Below are positions 5,111 through 7,322 of a DNA stretch of 7,322 bases, piece after piece (within the stretch, counting starts at the first letter, position 1; every line of letters starts with the position of its first letter). A program made the position numbers and the translations under genes. This DNA is from an uncultured Clostridia bacterium (GTDB lineage: Bacteria; Bacillota; Clostridia; TANB77; CAG-508). Under the pieces are notes generated by a model. The model had not been told where the DNA came from. It worked only from the letters and a program-made list of their open reading frames with translations, and searched no databases. The DNA is taken from the NCBI GenBank assembly GCA_934130355.1, contig CAKOXV010000029.1, positions 1 through 7,322 of the forward strand. The letters are read 5' to 3'.

Positions 5111-5941
5111 TTGAATAATATAGATAAGACTAATAAATCATTTGAGAATATTAAACATATTGATGAAAATGGTGTTGAATTTTGGTATGCTAGGGAATTA
5201 CAAGTTATTTTAAACTATAAAGAATGGAGAAAATTTGAAAATGTAATAAACAAAGCAAAAGAAGCTTGCGAAAACAGTGAGGTTAGTGTATTTGACCATT
5301 TTGTCGACGTCGACAAAATGGTACAAATAGGTTCGGGAGCAGAAAGAAAGCAAAAAGATTATAAATTAACTCGTTATGCCTGTTATTTAATAGCTCAAAA
5401 TGGAGATAGCAGAAAAAAAGTAATAGCACTTGCTCAAACATATTTTGCAGTCCAAACTAGAAAACAAGAAATTACTGAAAAAGAATATAGTTCATTAACA
5501 GAAGATGAAAAGAGATTTTATCAAAGAAATTTAACAAGAAAAGGAAATTATTCGCTTAATCAAACAGCAAAAAAAGCAGGAGTTAAAAATTTTGACAAAT
5601 TTCATAATGCTGGATATAAAGGTTTATACAATGGAGAAACTGCTGATGATATTGCTAAAAGAAAAGGTCTAAGGTATAGAGAAGATATTTTAGATAATAT
5701 GGGAAGTGATGAACTTATTGCGAATTTATTTAGAATTTCTCAAACTGAACAAAAATTAAAAAGAGATAACATACAAACTGAAAAAGATGCGAATAAAGCT
5801 CATTATGAAGTTGGTTCTAAAATAAGAAAAACAATAAAAGAACTTGGAGGAACTATGCCAGAAGATTTACCAACACCTAAAAAGAGTTTAAAACAATTAG
5901 AAAAAGAAAATAAGAAGACCTTAAAACGCAATAGTATTTAA
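5111..5941 (+). CDS. dinD: DNA-damage-inducible protein D (DinD)
   Basis: The protein has 276 residues from TTG 5111, close to the 274 of E. coli DinD. TTG 5111 is preferred because GGAG (5098-5101) lies 9 nt upstream; the in-frame ATG at 5096 (281 residues) has no ribosome site. DinD features appear in order: FENIKHIDENGVEFWYAREL near the N-terminus, the Bro-N core with AKEACENS, GSGAERKQKDYKLTRYACYLIAQNGD and TYFAVQTRKQE, then LTEDEKRF, GYKGLYNGETADDIAKRKGL, LDNMGSDELIANLFRISQTE and the C-terminal GGTMPEDLPTP. E. coli DinD is SOS-induced and inhibits RecA filament activity in vitro; here a LexA-like box lies in the promoter. All conserved blocks are intact, unlike its two upstream neighbours. 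The gene has its own promoter and terminator. It carries a perfect 28-bp palindrome in the N-terminal domain. Confidence 0.92.
   Translation: MNNIDKTNKSFENIKHIDENGVEFWYARELQVILNYKEWRKFENVINKAKEACENSEVSVFDHFVDVDKMVQIGSGAERKQKDYKLTRYACYLIAQNGDSRKKVIALAQTYFAVQTRKQEITEKEYSSLTEDEKRFYQRNLTRKGNYSLNQTAKKAGVKNFDKFHNAGYKGLYNGETADDIAKRKGLRYREDILDNMGSDELIANLFRISQTEQKLKRDNIQTEKDANKAHYEVGSKIRKTIKELGGTMPEDLPTPKKSLKQLEKENKKTLKRNSI
5295..5322. repeat. Perfect 28-bp palindrome inside dinD
   Basis: The arms ACCATTTTGTCGAC (5295-5308) and GTCGACAAAATGGT (5309-5322) are exact inverted repeats with no spacer. The centre holds two tandem GTCGAC hexamers, GC-rich for this AT-rich DNA. It encodes DHFVDVDKMV, in the Bro-N domain just before the IGSGAER block. 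Confidence 0.9.
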
Positions 5942-5991
5942 GCATGGAGAAAAAATTAGTGCATACGACGAACAGAGTGGATAAAAACATG

Positions 5992-6013
5992 AGCAGACCT
6001 ATTGTCTGCTTTA
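5992..6013 (+). terminator. dinD terminator
   Basis: The perfect 7-bp stem AGCAGAC (5992-5998) / GTCTGCT (6004-6010), with loop CTATT, is followed by TTATTAT. It is 50 nt after the dinD stop codon and separates dinD from the next promoter. Confidence 0.7.
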
Positions 6014-6034
6014 TTATAAATTTCTTAAATATCC

Positions 6035-6062
6035 TTGTAATCTATCAAAAATATGATATACT
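6035..6062 (+). promoter_or_regulatory. Extended -10 promoter of the nucleotide-enzyme operon
   Basis: TTGTAA (6035-6040), a 16-bp spacer, then TGA-TATACT with TG at 6054-6055 as an extended -10. Transcription should start near 6069, right at the palindromic site 6072-6092. Confidence 0.65.
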
Positions 6063-6071
6063 TTAATAAAT

Positions 6072-6092
6072 TGATTGATATTTGTATCAATC
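6072..6092 (-). repeat. Right copy of 21-bp palindromic inverted repeat
   Basis: This is a perfect palindrome, GATTGATA (6073-6080) / TATCAATC (6085-6092), around TTTG. Its reverse complement matches 3473-3493 at 20 of 21 bases. It lies at the predicted transcription start of the downstream operon, where a bound repressor would block initiation or, as RNA, form the first hairpin of the leader. Confidence 0.65.
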
Positions 6093-6139
6093 GTTAAAGG
6101 CGTGAAAAAAGTTATAGATATCTACGCTGTTCGCACCAT

Positions 6140-6165
6140 AAAAATAGCGAAGGCTATTTTTTTTT
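6140..6165 (+). terminator. Leader terminator (attenuator candidate)
   Basis: The perfect 9-bp stem AAAAATAGC (6140-6148) / GCTATTTTT (6153-6161), with loop GAAG, ends in a run of nine Ts (6157-6165). This is the strongest terminator in the window. It lies about 100 nt after the promoter at 6035-6062 and 50 nt before the start codon of the next gene, so transcription into the operon needs read-through or another promoter. CGCT (6125-6128) can pair with AGCG (6146-6149) and GCGT (6100-6103) with ACGC (6124-6127), giving a possible antiterminator and anti-antiterminator. Confidence 0.75.
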
Positions 6166-6215
6166 AAAACTAAAAAGGTGGGACGCGAAAAGGAACGTAG
6201 GTAAAAGAGGTATAT

Positions 6216-6686
6216 ATGAAAATAAAATATTATGGAGATAAAATTGAAAAAAGTAAAAAAGCAATATCATTATGTGGACCAACTCCTAGAAACAATAAAG
6301 TAAGTAGTTGGAGAAAAGATGCTTTAAATATATTAAAAAATATTGGTTATGATGGGATTGTATATGTTCCTGAACTAAAAAATAAAATGCCAGTATTTAA
6401 AACAAAAGATGAACAAATGTCTTGGGAAAGAGATTGTTATATCAATTCAAATGTAATACTATTTTGGGTACCAAGAAAATTTCCATCAATGCTAGGATTA
6501 ACTACAAATGTAGAATTTGGTTATTGGTTAAAAAGTAAAAAATGTATATATGGTAGGCCAGATGGCGCTTATAGGACACAATATTTAGATTGGTTATATA
6601 ATTTAGAATATAATAAAAAGCCAATAAACTCATTAGAAGAATTATTAAAACAAGCAGTAAAAATGAGTAAAGGAGACCAATTATGA
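6216..6686 (+). CDS. Nucleoside 2-deoxyribosyltransferase-like protein
   Basis: This 156-residue soluble protein of the nucleoside 2-deoxyribosyltransferase-like family (Nuc_deoxyrib_tr_2 type) belongs to a fold that breaks or exchanges N-glycosidic bonds of (deoxy)nucleosides. The family landmarks are present in order: ISLCGPTPR at 17-25, SWRKDAL at 31-37, YDGIVYVPE at 45-53, WERD at 70-73, VILFWVPRKFP at 80-90, TTNVEFGYWL at 96-105 with Glu100 as the likely catalytic nucleophile, and GRPDGAYRTQYLDWLY at 113-128. The length is normal. ATG 6216 has AAGAGG at 6205-6210. It overlaps the next gene by 4 nt (ATGA). The substrate is unknown; salvage of nucleosides, handling of damaged or modified nucleotides, or signalling-nucleotide cleavage are all possible. 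Confidence 0.82.
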   Translation: MKIKYYGDKIEKSKKAISLCGPTPRNNKVSSWRKDALNILKNIGYDGIVYVPELKNKMPVFKTKDEQMSWERDCYINSNVILFWVPRKFPSMLGLTTNVEFGYWLKSKKCIYGRPDGAYRTQYLDWLYNLEYNKKPINSLEELLKQAVKMSKGDQL

Positions 6687-7267
6687 AAAATATAATGATA
6701 CTTGGAATTTGTAGAACTGGAAAGACTACTTTTTCAAAAATGATACAAAAAGAATTTAGTAATTATCAAATTATAGAAGTTGACACAATTATTTCTGCGT
6801 TACAAAGAACTGTACCAAATGTTCCAATTGGGTTTATTCACGATAATTTAAAAGAAAATAGATTGCCTGAATTTTTGAATTTGCTTATACAAAAAAATAT
6901 TAATAAAAACGGAAAAGAACTAGGTTTTATTATAAACGGGGATTCTATTTTGCCCGAAGATTTAACTAAATATTTTGATTTAAAAGATATGATTGTTTAT
7001 TATTTTGTAACTGAAAAGTTATCTCCTGAACAAATTTTAGAAAATTGTAGAAAATTTGATTCAAAAGAAGAATGGACTACTAGAAGGTCAGATGATGAAT
7101 TATTAAATCATTTTAAATTTTATAAAGATATAGAGAAGAAGATTATAAACGATAGTAAGAAATATAATATAAAATGCATTGATACATCTGAAAATAGACA
7201 AATAATATTTAATCAATTATTAGATGAAATAAAGGATGAATTGAATATAACAAATTTTATGCAATAG
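6683..7267 (+). CDS. P-loop NTPase, nucleotide/metabolite kinase-like
   Basis: This 194-residue protein has a Walker A motif GICRTGKT at residues 8-15 directly after a hydrophobic strand (NIMILG), as in small kinases of the adenylate-kinase and AAA_18-like groups that phosphorylate nucleosides, nucleotides or other small molecules. VDTIISAL (33-40) fits the acidic residue after the second strand. GFIINGDSILPED (about 78-90) follows a strand and may hold the Walker B-like region. A charged helical C-terminal half (LSPEQILENCRKFDSKEEW, then RRSDDEL) resembles a LID/arginine-rich region. ATG 6683 has AGGAG (6670-6674) upstream and overlaps the deoxyribosyltransferase stop, so the two are translationally coupled and probably act on the same metabolite. 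The exact substrate is not recognisable. No terminator is visible before the window ends. Confidence 0.75.
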   Translation: MKNIMILGICRTGKTTFSKMIQKEFSNYQIIEVDTIISALQRTVPNVPIGFIHDNLKENRLPEFLNLLIQKNINKNGKELGFIINGDSILPEDLTKYFDLKDMIVYYFVTEKLSPEQILENCRKFDSKEEWTTRRSDDELLNHFKFYKDIEKKIINDSKKYNIKCIDTSENRQIIFNQLLDEIKDELNITNFMQ

Positions 7268-7287
7268 AATAAAGTGATTATGATCTA

Positions 7288-7315
7288 TTGAAATTTATAA
7301 AATGTGTGATATATG
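7288..7315 (+). promoter_or_regulatory. Possible promoter at the window edge
   Basis: TTGAAA (7288-7293), 16 bp, then TATATG (7310-7315) preceded by TGA (7307-7309) as an extended -10. It would drive a gene beyond the window. The match is moderate in AT-rich DNA. Confidence 0.25.
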
Positions 7316-7322
7316 TTAGTGC

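Noticed and set aside
5944..6066. 40-codon frame after dinD starting MEKKLVHTTNRVD
   Set aside because: There is no ribosome binding site, and it runs through both the dinD terminator hairpin and the next promoter, so it is not a credible gene.
6100..6165. preQ1-type riboswitch suggested by GTTCGC...ATAAAAATAG before a nucleoside enzyme
   Set aside because: The core pseudoknot pattern of preQ1 classes (paired G-rich stem with the C-rich partner and the A-rich tail) does not form here; only loose similarity.
6174..6186. T-box-like string (AAGGTGGGACGCG, close to AGGGUGGNACCGCG)
   Set aside because: It lies after the terminator rather than before it, lacks one base of the motif, and no stem I or specifier loop is recognisable upstream.

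Overview
The window is strongly AT-rich DNA with A-rich purine codons, TAA/TAG/TGA stops, AAGGAGG-type ribosome binding sites and sigma-A-type promoters. This fits a low-GC Bacillota, probably a Clostridia-like anaerobe; Fusobacteria or Erysipelotrichia cannot be excluded. There are no ribosomal RNA, tRNA or CRISPR features. All complete genes lie on the + strand. The content (GNAT enzyme, mobilization-protein-like remnant, MFS exporter, gene fragments, Bro-N/DinD genes, nucleotide-enzyme pair) looks like an accessory region assembled by repeated insertion and deletion rather than core chromosome.

Left part (1-3066). A small GNAT acetyltransferase has its own promoter, and a palindrome overlaps the -35 box. 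It is followed by about 300 bp without a gene but with two hairpins. Next comes a lysine-rich coiled-coil protein whose C-terminal half resembles the tail of Pre/Mob (MobV) plasmid proteins. Then comes an MFS transporter whose first codons are an in-frame 12-bp tandem repeat.

Scar region (3067-3680). A 43-codon remnant of a PHP-family phosphoesterase (NYHTHTKRCGHA signature) is followed by several hairpins. On the minus strand is the last 37 codons of a gene that resembles the C-terminus of a large serine recombinase. This tail is fused antisense to the 5' end of the next gene, which marks a recombination junction near 3660-3680.

Bro-N module (about 3473-6092). A Bro-N antirepressor-like gene that has lost its normal N-terminus overlaps by 8 nt a truncated class I glutamine amidotransferase-like (peptidase C26) gene. 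After that comes dinD with a near-consensus promoter, a LexA-like box between -35 and -10, and its own terminator. Both Bro-N-domain genes contain a long perfect palindrome inside the coding sequence (29 bp and 28 bp). The two palindromes are unrelated in sequence but fall at what looks like the same position of the Bro-N domain. A 21-bp near-identical palindromic site sits at each end of the module in inverted orientation.

Right part (6035-7322). A strong extended -10 promoter is followed by a palindromic site, a roughly 100-nt leader and a strong intrinsic terminator. Downstream is a two-gene operon with an ATGA overlap: a nucleoside 2-deoxyribosyltransferase-like protein and a P-loop nucleotide-kinase-like protein, which suggests coupled nucleoside or nucleotide processing. 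The leader layout suggests attenuation. The most unusual signal in the window is the pair of intragenic palindromes.
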